A stretch of 64,000 nucleotides of DNA from Eremophila alpestris peregrina (Eukaryota; Chordata; Aves; Passeriformes; Alaudidae): positions 8,640,000 through 8,703,999 of the forward strand of contig WMCF01000007.1 of assembly GCA_009792885.1 (NCBI GenBank), in the 5' to 3' direction. This document shows, in pieces, positions 14,401 to 27,800 of the stretch; within the stretch, counting starts at the first letter, position 1, and each line of letters begins with the position of its first letter. The position numbers and the translations under genes were made by a program. A model generated the notes under the pieces. That model searched no databases, was not told where the DNA came from, and saw only the letters and a program-made list of their open reading frames with translations.

Positions 14401-15129
14401 CTTTAAGACATTATCTCTTCCTTTTTTGTTTATTTGGTTGGTTTTTTCCTTGATGTCAAGACACAGATCTGTTACTTTGACACAAAAGAGAGGCATTTTC
14501 TTCCTTCCTTTCTTATCCAAGAGTCATCAAATAAATCTCTGTCAGGTGAATCTAATGTTTGCAGAAAAGCAGCTCCTGTAAGAAGCATCCAATTAGCCTA
14601 CTTATGTCACTTAGTACTCTGTGCTTTTCTGTTCTCTGACTATAGATTAGTTTGTGTGCTCTAATTCCTGCCATTAATATTCACCCACCATAATCTTGGC
14701 TTGCTATGCATTATTTATCAAGTTTAAAAAGTGTTATAGCAAATTTAACTAGGTACAGGCAAAAAGTGTTGTCCAAAAAGTGTTTTTAACCTGAACAGTT
14801 CACACACTGAGGAAGATGTGAAAAATGTTATTTAAAATGAGACAACTTTACAGATACTAGGGACATGTTCTTTGTTGTTTTGGTTTTTTTTTCTCTCTCT
14901 GTATAACCATCTGTTTCTTTAAATGCTAGGAATGAAACTAAATTTCTATACAACTTAATTTTTTAAAAAATCTAAAAGTTGGAAATTTGAGAAAAGCCCT
15001 GTAGGTATACCAAAGGGAGTCTTTCCTACCAGAAGGGGACTCAAGTTGCAAACTATAAAAGGGCTCCTACAGATACTTTCACAGTCTGTTGGGCAGAAGT
15101 GCTCTTGTAGGTGCTTCTTTGAGTACTGT

Positions 15130-16140
15130 AGTTTGCAGGGTAGAAAACTGGCTGGATGGCCATGGTTTGGTGGGGGGGTGAATGTTGCTACGTCCAGCTG
15201 GCAGCCGATCACCAGTGGGGTTCCAGAAGGCTCAATGTTGAGCCCAGCCCAGTTTAACAGCTTTGACAGGATTCTGGATGAGACAGTCAAGTGCACACTC
15301 AAGTGAGTTTGCAGATGACACCAAGGTGGGTGAGACTGTTGATCTCACAGGAGGGTAGGAAGGCTCTGCAGGGGGATCTGGACAGGCTCAATCAATGGGC
15401 CAAGGCCAGTTGTCTGAGGGTCAACAAAGCCAAGTGTCAGGTCCTGCACTTTGGTCACAAGTCCCTGCAGCACTAAAAGATGGAAGAAGAGTGTCTGGAA
15501 AGAAAAGGACCTGGGGGTGCTGGTGACAGCAGCTGAACATGAGCCAGCTGTGCCCAGGTGGCCAAGAAGGCCAGTGGCACCCTGGTCTGTATCAGCAATA
15601 GTGTGGCCAGCAGGAGCAGGACAGTGATTGTCCCCCTGTGCTGGGCACTGGTGAGGCTGCACCTCAGATCCTGGGTCCAGTTCTGGGTCCCTCACTTGAA
15701 GAATACATTGAGGTGCCAGAACATGTCCAGAGAAGCTGGTGAAGGGTCTGGAGCAGTAGTCCTATGAGGAGTGGCTGATGAAGTAATTTACACTGGCGAA
15801 AAAGAGGCTCAGTCGTGATTTTATCTCTCTCTGCAATTATTTGGATGGAGGTGGTATCAAGGTGTGGATCAGTCTCTTCTCCCAGTTAACAAGCAATAGG
15901 ACAAGAGGGAATGGCCTCATATTGTACTAGGGGAGCTTTTGATTGATTTCTGGAAAAAAATTCTTCCCAGAAAGGGCTGTCAAGCATTGAAACAGGATAG
16001 CTAAGGAAATGGTGGAGTCAACATCCCAGAACGTATAAAAAGCCATGTAGACATGATTTGGTGGTGGATTTGGCAAGGTTGATGCTTGAACTCTATGATC
16101 TTAAGGAAGTTTTACAAATCTATTAGTTACTCTATGATAT
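15130..16140 (+). mobile_element. CR1 LINE remnant, from RT domain to 3' end
   Basis: The most complete CR1 in the window. It starts near ENWLDG-like sequence (about 15147), then QPITSGVPEGSML (15202 on), a frame change, FADDTKVGETVDL with an intact FADD, GDLDRLNQWAKASCLRVNKA, KCQVLHFG, and further on AKKASGTLVCISNSVASRSR with VQFWVPHLK. The non-coding 3' part (15780-16140) has the typical ACAAGAGGGAATGGCCTCA, AAGGGCTGTCAAGCATTGAAA and GGTGGAGTCA blocks. It ends near TTACTCTATGATAT. Several stops and frameshifts make it inactive. The preceding 100 bases may also belong to the element but I cannot confirm it. Confidence 0.9.
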
Positions 16141-16806
16141 TTGCTAAATAGCATACATAGTTTTGATAAATGAACTTATTTTCATAACAAAAAGAAATTT
16201 TAAAAGTTTGCTTTTTAAGAGGGCTATTTGAATTGGGTAAAATAATGCAAGAGTATGCAAAATGCTAAGGGGTATTACAAGCTTTTACAAGAGCATTGGA
16301 TTAGGGAGACAGTACCTGAAAAATGTGTTGAGAGTGTTTAAGTGCACATTTTATCTGAGACCTCAGATTATATTAATCATGAAAAGACAAGGGAACAAGC
16401 ATGGGACTTAACACTCCTATGAATATAATGCAACTCTCCTGTGGAAAGGGGGACAGCTGCCTTTTGAGAACAGGGCAGAAATATGGGCCAGTCAGATAAG
16501 TGAGAGTTAAGTAAGATACATCATTGTTTTCAGGAATTTAAAATTTTTCATTAGTTCCTTCATGAATTATAAATTTTAAAATTTGCCAATTTGAGCATTC
16601 AACTAAAAGCAAGCACAAATACCACTGGAGCTGTTGCATCAGATATCCATTATGTATCGAGTGAAGAGCAAGCTAGCTTTTTAAACTTGTCAAAACTGTT
16701 GTGTGAAAGAATAATTTAACTAAATACTTATTCATATTTAAATGAGTGATATGGTTCTACACATAAATAAATAGAGAAAAAAGTACGTAACCTGCAGGTA
16801 TTATAC

Positions 16807-16829
16807 ATATATATATATATATATATAGA
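16807..16829. repeat. (AT)n microsatellite
   Basis: About 11 AT units followed by a short GA-rich stretch (ACACAGAGAGAGGG). Confidence 0.95.
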
Positions 16830-19124
16830 CACAGAGAGAGGGTGGGAGAGAGGAGGGAATTTTATAGTTTTCTTTGTTAAAGAATAATCTAATCATTAGG
16901 GCCATAAAGTACGGAATTGGATATTTTTTCTGTTCTTTTTCTTATTTCAGGCAGAAGAATACTAAATGTTTATAACAGTTATAGATACAATACCCATCAA
17001 TATCTATATTTTTTCATAAGTTACATGGCTGGTGATTCTGTTGATCAGAAACACTACTGAAGGCTTAACCTCAACACATATGATCTAAAAGTTCACATTT
17101 CTATCAAAAATGAAGGGGTCTGAGCTGAAGGTACTGTGGGAAGCTGGACCCACAGTAGCTCTCCTTTTACTATATTTGCATTTACTGGAAAAAAAAAAAT
17201 CAGATTCAGAATATCTGACATTTGAGGAAAAATATGTGATTTGGAGAAAGTGAATAAAGTTTTCAGGTCATTAGTTAAACTTAAAACTCATATAGAAATA
17301 TCTTGGAGCTGATGTAATGCATGAATTGGGGGAAATTATAAATTGCTGGAGGATATTGTCATAGACTTATCCACACTTGTGGTTTAGGAATACATCTAAT
17401 GTTGACTTAGTAAAACCAGTTGGCTTCTATGAGTCACTTTTAAGACACTTCATATTCATATGACAGAAAATTTGATTTTTACTGATTCCTCTCTTTTCTT
17501 TCAGCAAATAAGTTATTTATTATAGATTATATAATATTTAGCCCCAAAACATCAGTTCAAAACTATAAAATTAGAAACATTGAATTTCTATATATGTGAT
17601 AGTCGAGTACTCTCCAAATGAAGCAAAACAAAGTTTTTATATTGTCACACCATTAAACCAGTTTAGGAATTAAAAGGGTTTTGTTACTTCATTTATGAAG
17701 ATGCAAATATGTTTTGTGCAGAAACATTCCTTATCCTTTATTCTACTTCTCCCATGAAACATCTGCTTCAACATCATATTTATGCTTCAGTTGATCAAAA
17801 TCCAAAGGTTTTAAAGATTTAGTTATACAATCATGGAGTGCAAATGAAAGCAAATCCATGATGCCTGGAAATGAAAGGCCTTATACTTCCCCTGTGACCT
17901 GCCGTGTACCCTGTGAATCATTCATTTTCCAAGTATTAACCTAAAATTATTTTTTTATAAAATATATCCTCATGGGTTCTTTTTGTTTGTTTTAAACAAA
18001 ACCAGAAAAAAACGCATTTTGTTTTCTCTGCAATACGGCCATAATTAATGCTAATACTAGAACTAAAATGGGAGGAGATTGTCTGTGCCTGGACTGAATA
18101 TATTTTACTTTTGAGGTACAACTATAACTCTTACCATAACACCCAAGCCTGTTCTAGTAGGTGACTGTGATGCATGTGTGGGGTTATAAGGCACCAAACT
18201 TTGCTTTTTCTTGTCAGCTCCATAAGATCATACAGCAGGATGCTTCTGTCTCTGTTCATAACTGGCAGCCTTGAAACCCTGAAATTCTAAGCTCATTTTC
18301 GTGAGACATTTTGTAGATAACCCTGCAGTCCCAGTGATGAGGAGAATTTATCTGGTTCAGCACTGGAGAGAATCCTTTGCTTCTGAAAGGATTACATCCT
18401 CCTGTGCCATATTCAGCAGTGTTCTGGATGCAGAGGGGTTAAGCAGCATGGGGAGGTGGTAAGTGCTGGTTTCAATGCTGTTTCCAATTAGGTTTGATAA
18501 AGAATTGTATACAAAAGCAACAGTCAAGGGCAGTGGGGAGCTGCTTTAGAAGAGAAGAACAGATGCTGAAGACAGATTTATGCTCCAGGTGACTGGTATA
18601 ATAAGCTTCAGGTAATAATGAAAGAGACAGCAGAGCATTTTAAACAATGTTCTGTGCATAATTTTTCCGTGTTTTTTATCCATGGGCTTCCTCATTCTGC
18701 AGAACGTCTGACATGCTGCAGTTCTGAGTGTACCTGCACCCATCCTGGTAGAGAAGCTGTGGCTGAACTGAGACACTTAATCATTAGCATTTGCTGTACA
18801 CTGAAATAAGGAACACATTTCTTACCCAATTAGTGCTTTTCTAGTTGGATGGAACTTGGAGGCCAACTTGAAAATCCAAGGAAATTTTTTGTAAAGTTGT
18901 TTTGCATCTTGTATTTTTAATTTCTTTCCTTCTAAAGTCCCCTAAAAATCATTAAATAAATTATACCAGAGTGATTTTATATATGTTTCTCAAAGCTTAC
19001 AAGAACTACTGGTTGAGGGCCTACTTCCCCCTTCCCTTGGTTTTGAGGATCTCTGTCTTCTGCTCCTGCTGTGCTGAAAGGTTTTCCTGCCATACGTCTC
19101 TGCTATGCTAAAAAACATCCAATA

Positions 19125-19143
19125 GGACTGGACTGGACTGGAC
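19125..19143. repeat. (GGACT)n tandem repeat, nearly four units
   Basis: GGACT repeated three full times plus a partial unit (GGAC). Small minisatellite seed with no visible role. Confidence 0.9.
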
Positions 19144-19275
19144 AGATACAACAGGATGGTGGGGGTGATTTATTAGCAATGAGCTAAAGACTTTTATTGG
19201 ACATCATCTACACAGTTATGGCTTTTTGCTATGTTTTTACGATTGTGTCCTCATGACGTCCTCCATGTGAAGTGT

Positions 19276-19842
19276 TCAGCATCTTCTGAGCAATCTGGTG
19301 TTCCTTTTTGCTATTGCAGGTCTGGGTTTCTGGAATTGCTGCACTTTGAGATGCAGCATAAGAGGAGATGACTGCAGCCTACAGCCTCTGCAGTCACTCT
19401 GAAAATTCCAAGGTTCCTCTCTCATCATCCCATTAGTAATTTTTTCCATGAAGGACCTTACACCATTTTCAGTGGGGTAAAGAAACAATTTGCATTTAGT
19501 CACTGTAAATACACTGCTAGAGAAGATGTATTTGACAGCTTACTACACTCTGGCATCAACCCTCTGCACTAAAGCCCTGCTGGGGAATTTCACATCAGTT
19601 TTATCAGTATTTTGGGCAATTAATCTACCATTGGAGAAAAGACTGATGACATAGACCTTTTGATTTGGGATGACTTTTTTCTCATGCCTTAGAGTCCTTT
19701 TTTCTGAGCCCATGAGGTGAACAGATGGGTAGATAGCTGCTGTGCCACACTGCTGAGGTGACCAACAGCAAAAATTCAGGATAACAAAATGCTCTCTGGT
19801 GAAGGTCTGCACACAGCTCACCTCAGAACTGCAGGGTAACAT
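19276..19842 (-). pseudogene. Possible decayed coding region, - strand, unidentified
   Basis: Two adjacent - strand open frames. The first (19543-19842) has CGTAAIYPSVHLMGSEKRTL and KVYVISLFSNGRLIAQNTDK. The second (19276-19503) has LFLYPTENGVRSFMEKITNG and ends NTRLLRRC. Both have ordinary protein composition, lie in the same orientation and together would span about 180 codons with a frame change between them. No family was recognised with confidence. A decayed retrocopy is a reasonable reading; coincidence is the alternative. Confidence 0.25.
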
Positions 19843-20527
19843 GAAATCTTCCCAAGCAGTTCAGAAGCACACATGTATGAAAGATCACGCAATCTGATGG
19901 CAAAATGCCAAAACATTTGATGCAGACAGTGCAGTAGATATGAGGCTTAATTTCAAGGTAGTGGTGCCATCACTCTACTTAGTAATACCCAGTTCCATTT
20001 TAGCTATCTAGGCTACTTTTAACTAAGGAAAAAACAAGATATTAAAACTTCTGCAACATAAATAGTAGTGAGTAGTGAGTCCTCCTTGTTTAAGACAGCA
20101 GCAGGCAGTCTTCCAGGACAACACACTAAAGAAAAATAAGGAATTTATTTATTACTTCCCATCAGCAAGCAGAGGTTTAGCCACTTCCTGTAAAGCAGAG
20201 CTTCAGAAAATGTAACAGCTACTTGGAAGACACATACCTTAACCAAGTCCCCCCTTCCTCCTTATTTCCCTAAGTTTTTACTTCTGAGCATGATGTCATA
20301 TGGTATGGAATATCCCTTTGGCCAGAATGAGTCAGCTGTCTCCTCCCAGCTTCTTGTAAGCCTCAGCTCTGCTCACCGAGGGAGGCAGAGTCAGGGGGGA
20401 AGAAAACCTCAGTGCTGTGTAAGCACTGTTCAGCCACTGCAAAACATTGGTATCCACATGGCTGTGGGGGCATTTTTTCCGACTTTAGGAACACAAGAAG
20501 TTGTGGCAACATGAAGTAATATTGTTG

Positions 20528-21030
20528 ATACAGCTTGGTGTCATGCTGAGGGTGCACTCAATTCCACTGTCCATGTCACCAGCACAGACGTTAAATGGTG
20601 CCAGTTCCTACATCTAACCCTGAGGAACAGCAGTTGTCACTGCTCTCCACTTGGACATCGTGCTGCTTGAACACAGCTCTGAGTGCAACCATCCAGAGAA
20701 TTCTTTATCTACTGCACAGTCTGTCCATCAAATCCATAACTTTTCAGTTTATAGACAAGTGTGTCATGTGGGACAGTGTAAAATGCTTTTCACAGGTACA
20801 TGTAGATGTCTGTCACTCTTCCCCCATACACTACTTCTGTATCTGTAATAGAAGGCCACCAAATTTTTCAGGCACCATTTGCCTTTAGAGAAGCCATGTT
20901 TGCTGTCTCCCATCACATCTTTATTTTCCATGTGCTTTACAGTAGTTTCCAGGATCTGATATGATCTGATCCATAATCTTGTAAGGCATAGACATGAGAC
21001 TTGACTGACTTGTAGTTCTGTGCTTGTGGA
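20528..21030 (-). mobile_element. CR1 LINE remnant, - strand, RT domain
   Basis: Read on the - strand this is CR1 ORF2 sequence of a different subfamily from the two copies at 8.4 and 15.1 kb. Recognisable blocks in order are a HGF-KGK-like block (near 20890), KAFYTVPHDTLVYKLKSYGF with DG following (about 20730-20795), and VTTAVPQG (about 20620-20645). It is followed by IECTLS and then TPS-, where about 15 bases covering most of the KFAD codons of the FADD motif are deleted. In-frame stops are present. It is a dead copy truncated at both ends, with boundaries judged by eye. Confidence 0.8.
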
Positions 21031-22666
21031 GGATATTTTGCTGCTGAAATGTTGTAAATAAAATGCATTGAGAAAATACTATTTAGAGAGATTCTGTGAC
21101 ACACCTTTCATGTATTATAAGAATTAATACATGAAACTTCATAAAATGGGTTTGCAGTCTGCCCAAAGAGGTTATTGTTGTTCCAAGTTTGAATAGATGA
21201 AACAAAAAGATAGTGCCAAGAAAGTGATCTGCCTGCTGATAAAGACAAAAGACTGGGTAGGATGTATCATGTGGTAAGAAATAATTACTATGAAGCTGGT
21301 CAGTTTGAAAAAGCAGGAGAGCAGCAAAGAGTTGTAGAAGGAAAAGCAGGAAAGCAGGTAAGGACAGATAAGAGCACTTTATGACTATTGCTTAGGTCCA
21401 GACAGAGAACTTCTTTGAGTACAGAAGGAGAATGTGATTCTATATAAATCCTATAATTTAGCTGGTCTTTTGCCATTTACACCATGTGGAATCTGCCGTG
21501 GTACTTTTCAGGGCATAATGCGGAAAAATAAATGAAAGATATTAACTTAGCATAAGGCCACTTACTTATAATAAAATCTATTCTATCAAAAGATAAATAG
21601 CTACCAGCTGACATATTGGGGAAGTAGGCAGTCATGTCCACTTTGAGCACTATGGTACAGCTTCTTGCATAGCAGGGAAGTCTTGGCTCTTAGTCAATAT
21701 TTCTTTTTCAGAGTCAGCAGAAGCCGTCTTCTTCTTTTCTTCCTTTGCCTAAATTGGTCATATCTGCCCAAACCTCAACCTGCAGTGTGTCTCACAGCAA
21801 AACCTTCCTAATGTGGGTGGATTGTGGGAATATTTTTATGGCTCGATTTTCATTCTAGTTGAAATCAATGCTTTGGATTTGGCAATAAAAAATATCCTGC
21901 TTATGACCCCATCCTTTTAGCAGCTCTCTCAAGTCTATTTTAGTTCTGTTTCATTTCAGGAGCTTACTGAATTTGAATGTTCTTTGAGTCTGTGGAAATT
22001 TATGTGCAGTTAAAGTTACAAACTCCAGTGTCAGCATAATCCAAAGTCTAATATTTGCTTTTAGAGCAGGTACCCCTCATAGTCTAGTCTTGGTTGTAAA
22101 TGAACATGAAAAGAGGCAGGTGGTATTTGGTTGATTATGACTTCCAAAGAGGAGAGACTATTCTTAATCCACTCTACAGTGATTGTAGAACTATTGGATG
22201 ACAGATGGAGGATGCACAAACATAAGAACCTACCAATTTCATATGCTGTGGTCTTCCTGCATTTTCAATTTACAGAATGTAAACTGATAATACTGTGTGT
22301 AATATCTGAACTGAGAGTAATCTGGGTTGCACATACCTGACTATTCATGTTCTCGTGTAAATTTCAAATAAGTGAAACATATTCACGCTGGTTTTCCTGT
22401 GGGATGTAGTGGCAGAGCAGCTCAGTACACATGGAGAATCAGTTTAAACTTACCATTGATCTCAAGATAATTTCAAACGCCAACTGCATCCTTATAACAC
22501 TGTTGAGTGAGACACATAGAGGTGGGCAGGAACAGGTTCAGCATGATTTTTTAGTATTTTGTTGTTTTGAGGTTTTATTATATATTTCAGCCATCTTTCT
22601 TTCTATTCTGGATTCTATCTTTCTTGAGATCCTCATCCTCCTTAATAAATTAATGATGCCTTATTA

Positions 22667-22870
22667 ATCATGGAATGGTTTGGGTTGGAAGTGACCTTAA
22701 AGCTAAATCTAGTTCCACAGTTCTAGCCATGGGTAGGGACACTTTCCCCTAGACCAGGTTACTCAATGCCCCCTCCAACCTGGCTTTGAACTCTGCCAGG
22801 GGTTGGGCATCCAATACATCTGGACAAGCTGTTCCATTGCCTCACCACCCTCACAGGTAACACCTTCCCT
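22667..22870 (-). mobile_element. CR1 3' end, - strand
   Basis: On the + strand this reads as the reverse complement of a CR1 3' end: TGGAATGGTTTGGGTTGG, GACCAGGTTACTCAATGCCC, TCCAACCTGGC and GCCTCACCACCCTCACAGG. The element's 3' terminus is at the left end. About 200 bases of non-coding tail remain. Confidence 0.92.
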
Positions 22871-24540
22871 CATTTTGCTCATTGAATTAACTACATCTCC
22901 GTTTTTTGCAGTCAGCAGAAAGCAGATTCACACATTCAACACTTTTTACAAATCACTTTGCAAGGGATTGGAACAGAGGGTTTGTTCTACAGTTTGATGG
23001 AAATAGAGATTTATTGTTTTTCCCTAAATGCCCTTTTATTGAGGCTGCATTATAATTAAATCATTTTGCAATTGTCTCCTCATGTTATGCTTTCTTAGTT
23101 TTTGTAGATAATATTTTTAGAACTCTACATTATTAATATATTTCTCAGCTGGAAAAAATACATACTTATCTCAGTCCTTCTCTTGACATTTCCAGTCTGC
23201 TTTGTAACTCTGGATTTTTTTTTCTCTGAATTCCCTTCAATTTGCTAACAGTCTTGTGACAACAATGCACTAAAGTAGTTCCTGACCACTATTTTGGCTG
23301 TATGACTTTGAAGGGAAGGGTTATCAAGAGTAAGCTATGCAGAGACATGCTTAAAATCCACTGGGATGGGAGGTTTTTTTACTGGTTTCTATTTTTTCCA
23401 TACTGACTACATGGGACTCTGACCAGTCAGACTGAAGTCTGTTGGAAGCAGTTAGAAAGTGCCTGTATCTTAGTCACACTGGCTGGCCACCCACAAATCC
23501 TCAAAAAAATTCTTTAAACTTCATCCACCGTTTTTATTGTCTTGAGTCCAACAAATGGAATGATCTGGATATTAGTCACAGATGTCTGTGCTACTTCATA
23601 TTGAGTGTGGGTATTGCCCACATGTGTGTACATGAGCTTTTTGGACTTCCATCTTCCAAAGGGGGAGGGGGAGAAGACACAGTGACACACATGTATATAT
23701 AAAAGTTCACTTGTGAGTGAGCTCATCCTCCAGTATTTTTTAATGATGGGCTTTGGAATGATTAAGTGAGGCAGTTATATTTAGGTATATTTAACGTTTT
23801 GTGGGCATGCACACAAATATTTTCTATAGCTCTATTTCACCTTTCACATGCTATAGTATATTAAACCGCAAAACCACACTGGCATAGTTAAAGGGTAGAT
23901 ATTTAACATTATGCTCTTCTTGGAATAGATGTGTTTGAGGAGGGATGAGGCGGGGGGGTTGTGTGTGCTTTTTTGATTTGTATGTTTTGGGTTATTTCCC
24001 TGCAACTGTGCAGGCTTAGTAAAAAACTCTTTTCAATATTTAAAATTAAAATCTTATCACTGGTGACACTGCAACTCAGGGATTCAATTACAGGGGACAA
24101 AATTGCAAAACAGCATCCTAATTTTTATGGTGGCTCTGAAGATGGCAATGCATCAAGACATTTTCTTATTCAAAACAGGAACTTACTGCAAAAAATATTA
24201 AAACATGCCATTCTGTGTTTATTTGCAAAAAATATTTAATGTGAATATCATTCATATTGAATTTTTATGAACAGTTTGAAAAAAAAATCAAATTCAATAA
24301 CAGTAACCTACATTACAGCTACTCAGTTAATAGTAATTGGTACCAATCTTAATCTGTATTTGTAGTCAGCTCAGAGGTTGATTCATTGAAGGAAACAAGC
24401 ATGGAAAAAAGTATTTCCTCATTAGGTTGTTGTTGCATTAAAATTTGTGTCTTTGGCTCCTATTTCTTGAGTTAAATGTCACTGCCACACAGGGAAATCC
24501 AAGAGAGAAGAAAAACTTACTTTTATTAAAAGAGACCTTA

Positions 24541-24813
24541 TTAGTCAGCAATGTTTTCTTGCATTTCTTGTAAAATTCTTGCATTCACCTCAGGAACAAA
24601 TACTGCTAGCAACAGCTCACTTAGTTTTACTTTTGGATCATTTACAACTTTCATTCTTGTGACACCTTTTTGTGTCATTTCTGCTGCTGTCTTCTGGCAG
24701 CCTCTCTCATCAAATAATTTCCTTGTCAGACTCTCATGACCCTTAAAATACAGCAATATTAATTGATACCATCCAAGTGTTCTTTTAGAATCAGTCACAC
24801 ACTGCTGCTGATC
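24541..24813 (-). CDS. Protein-like fragment, candidate C-terminal part of a C8orf48 homologue
   Basis: A - strand frame of about 90 codons, open from a TGA at 24814-24816 to TAA at 24541-24543. It has balanced, protein-like composition with GWYQLILLYFKGHESLTRKL near its start and VFVPEVNARILQEMQENIAD at its end. There is no plausible ATG: the first Met-like position is a GTG. It would therefore be an internal or terminal exon, or the surviving 3' part of a decayed gene. An AATAAA hexamer on the same strand (24522-24527) lies 13 nt after the stop. In mammals C8orf48 lies next to the 5' end of DLC1 and is transcribed divergently; position and orientation here match. I am not certain of the C8orf48 sequence, so identity rests mainly on synteny. 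A chance frame or an unrelated pseudogene is the alternative. No preceding exon was found. Confidence 0.4.
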   Translation of the reverse strand, partial: DQQQCVTDSKRTLGWYQLILLYFKGHESLTRKLFDERGCQKTAAEMTQKGVTRMKVVNDPKVKLSELLLAVFVPEVNARILQEMQENIAD

Positions 24814-24843
24814 TCATCAAAACTTATTTTCTTTGCCAGGAAA

Positions 24844-27800
24844 TTAATTAATCAATAAACTCAAATTCAGGAGGCAAAGATAGGGAAATTTATTCCGTAC
24901 ATTATGCTGATTTGCTGTGTATGTTTTTGTGTAATAAAAACCCTAGGTCATGGAGGTAGGTTTCTCCTTAACGGGGCTTACTTTAAATTTGGAATTAATT
25001 TGACAGTGGATGTACTTTTATATTTCCACTAATAACTATTCTAAAACCCTGAGTGGTTCAGGAGCACAGTGCCTGCTGAAAATTTCAGTTAAATCATAAA
25101 AATATGTAAAACTTCCCTAAAATATCTTCAGCATTGTAAAACTTAATAGGAAAGGTTTCCTTTGAAATTATTTTATTAAAACTGACTCATTGCTAATAGC
25201 ATAGGAGACTCAAGACTTATTGTTCTTACCTCTCTTAAAACTCCAGTAATACAACAAACTATGAAGCTAGACATGACACTGAATACTGGTATTATCACAG
25301 AGCTCTCTACATCTTATCTTCCTAAGGTACTGCTAATAGTACCTTACTTCCTAAACTGAATTTCATTCCTAACCTTGTATTTTGAACTGCACTAATGGCT
25401 TTGTGCAAATGTCTTGAAAGTACATTTTAAGAGATGACACAGGCAAAGTATGTGTTACAGTGTATTACATGTATTACACTTCCATTGTTCATTTGTATTT
25501 TTTTTTGACTAAACACCTTTTAAACAATCTGTGGCTTCATTCTACTGAATGTTACCCAGTCACATCAACTGCATCATTTGACAAACTGGCGTGTGATTTC
25601 CAGAACAATTCATTACCTCCTTGCCAATCTATGATTTATGTCACGGAATCATTGTACATTAGATCTTATTTTGCCATGCAAAAGAGATCTTATAAGAAGG
25701 ATCTGTATGAATTAAGAGTGCAAAGGAATGACTTTTTCTTCCAATAATAGCAGGTAGTGGGTGCTATGTGTTAGTGTGTGGTGTTTATGGTTCTAATTAG
25801 AGACCTCATGTTCCTCTGTACAGCCCCTATTTATGTACTTTCTTCTGCATTAACAGTAACTTCTTCAGTAAAACAAAGCTAGCTGTGCTACACCAAACTA
25901 GGCCTTGTCTCATAGCATAGGAATCTAAATGTGTTTTTGGGTATAATCCAACATAGCTCAACATGCTCTATGGCATCTGTGGAGTTTGTTGGGTGCTTAC
26001 AGGATCCAGTCTTCAGGATGTGTGAGTACTGCACACTGGGTACCCATATGCATTTTGGATCTTAACACAAATCCATAATTGAAAAACATGGCTGGACTGA
26101 TTGGTGTAAAGTATGTTGAGGTGAAATATGTCTGGTATATGTTGCCGCTGATTATGATCTGACGTGTTTAGACTTTGTTGGTCCTCTCTTTCTCCCATCT
26201 AAGTTTGAAGAATAAAGTAACAGGTAGAAAATAGCAATTAGAAGAAACTATAATCTCAGGTTCATCTGATAGAGGATTGACCCTGTGTGCTATGCTCTAC
26301 AATGTACTTTATAAATCTTTGGAGAGCCTACAAATAGCAAATCTTTTCTCTCTACTCCCTCATCCTTAATTAATCCTGAAGATTTGAGAAGCTTCCTTAC
26401 TGTTCCCATAGTATTCCCTTGTTCTGTTCAATCTTTACACTGACTCAACCTCTGGCTTTTAGTCAGGTGGCAAAAAAGTCACTGATGGAGACTGAAGATT
26501 TCCATCTACTCTGGATTCACATGGCCTGAGTATGCAGGCTGGACAGCAAGTAGATAACCCACACAGGATCTTTTAACCTTTCAGATAGGTAGGAAACATT
26601 AGAGGGGTCCTTTGAACTGGATAAATGAAGCAAGCTGTGAAGTATGTAATTAACAGTTATTCCATGACAAAGTAGAGACTAAACCTGAATTATAAATATT
26701 GGTACCTGGGGGGAAAAAATGGGGGGTGGGGAAGAAACCTTTCAGGATTGAGGATCTGCCCCCAAAAATCATCTTTCAAAGGACGGTATTAGGAGATCAT
26801 TTAGTTATGTATGTCAGGATTAATCTCCAAATCTTCCTGAAGTTTCCTATTATGAATAGACTTTACATGTGCTGATTCCAGTTTGAACTATGCTGGAATG
26901 GGAAAATTTTATTGCAATGTAAACTGAAAAACTGGACCTGAACACTGAGCTTGAAACTCAGTTGTTCTCAAGATTTTTCATCTTGCAGACCAGCTCAGTT
27001 TTCTAACTCTCTCAAACCCCATGTGATATATGACTGCTTCCATCTGTTTATGAGGTTAAATTTCTGAACTGCAAGTGTGGAAGGAGAAATTCAGTTATGC
27101 ATGCTTCTAGCTGAATAGTTCTACTTAAAAGAGAAAAATATTTTGGTAAAACATCTTTTGCTCTAGTTGGATTCACTGTAAATCACTTACTGTATTAATT
27201 TCTAACTGTGACATTAATAAATTTCCCTCTTTCTATGTTTTTATAATATCTGTCATGTCCTCAGAAATGCCAATGGAATGACACCTTTCTGAGCAGACTT
27301 ATCTCAGCATCACAGTCCTTTATGACAGCTGCTCTGACTCATGAGGGTTTCTCTCTTACCAAGGAATGTAGCTTAAAGTCCTGAGATTCACAAGTCTTAA
27401 GATTCATGTTACTTGAGATGCTTACTCCTCAAAAATATTAGTATTACACATTTGGCAATTTTCTCTGACTGACCTAACCTAAAAATAAACCCCCCTCCCC
27501 CATTTATTGCTATAATAGTGGGAGCTGAGATTTTGATAATAAAATTTAAGTCAGTGACAAAAATAAATGTAAACCATTATACATAGGTGGTATTTAGCTA
27601 TAAGGCTGTTAATGAGGTGCTGAAATATTTCAAGGGGTACAGTTGTACTTTGGTTGGAGAAGAACTTGTTTTGCATCACTACAGTTCCTTTTCAGAAGGA
27701 ACTTGTCTTCCTGTGCATTCTTAAGTACTTTTTCTAGTTGATCTCTATTAGGAACCTTGCTTCAGTAACAGAACTCTGTGTCAGACTTGGCCATAATAAT

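Larger units (their letters stand above)
9061..15129. other. No gene seen
   Basis: AT-rich non-coding DNA. Apart from a CR1 tail and a simple repeat, I see only chance frames, including Lys/Asn- and Leu/Phe-rich ones at homopolymer-rich sequence around 13236-13469. Confidence 0.6.
16141..19275. other. No gene seen
   Basis: AT-rich DNA with one AT microsatellite. No open frame with recognisable protein content. Confidence 0.6.

Noticed and set aside
15345..15695. 116-codon - strand frame
   Set aside because: Antisense shadow of the CR1 reverse-transcriptase sequence.
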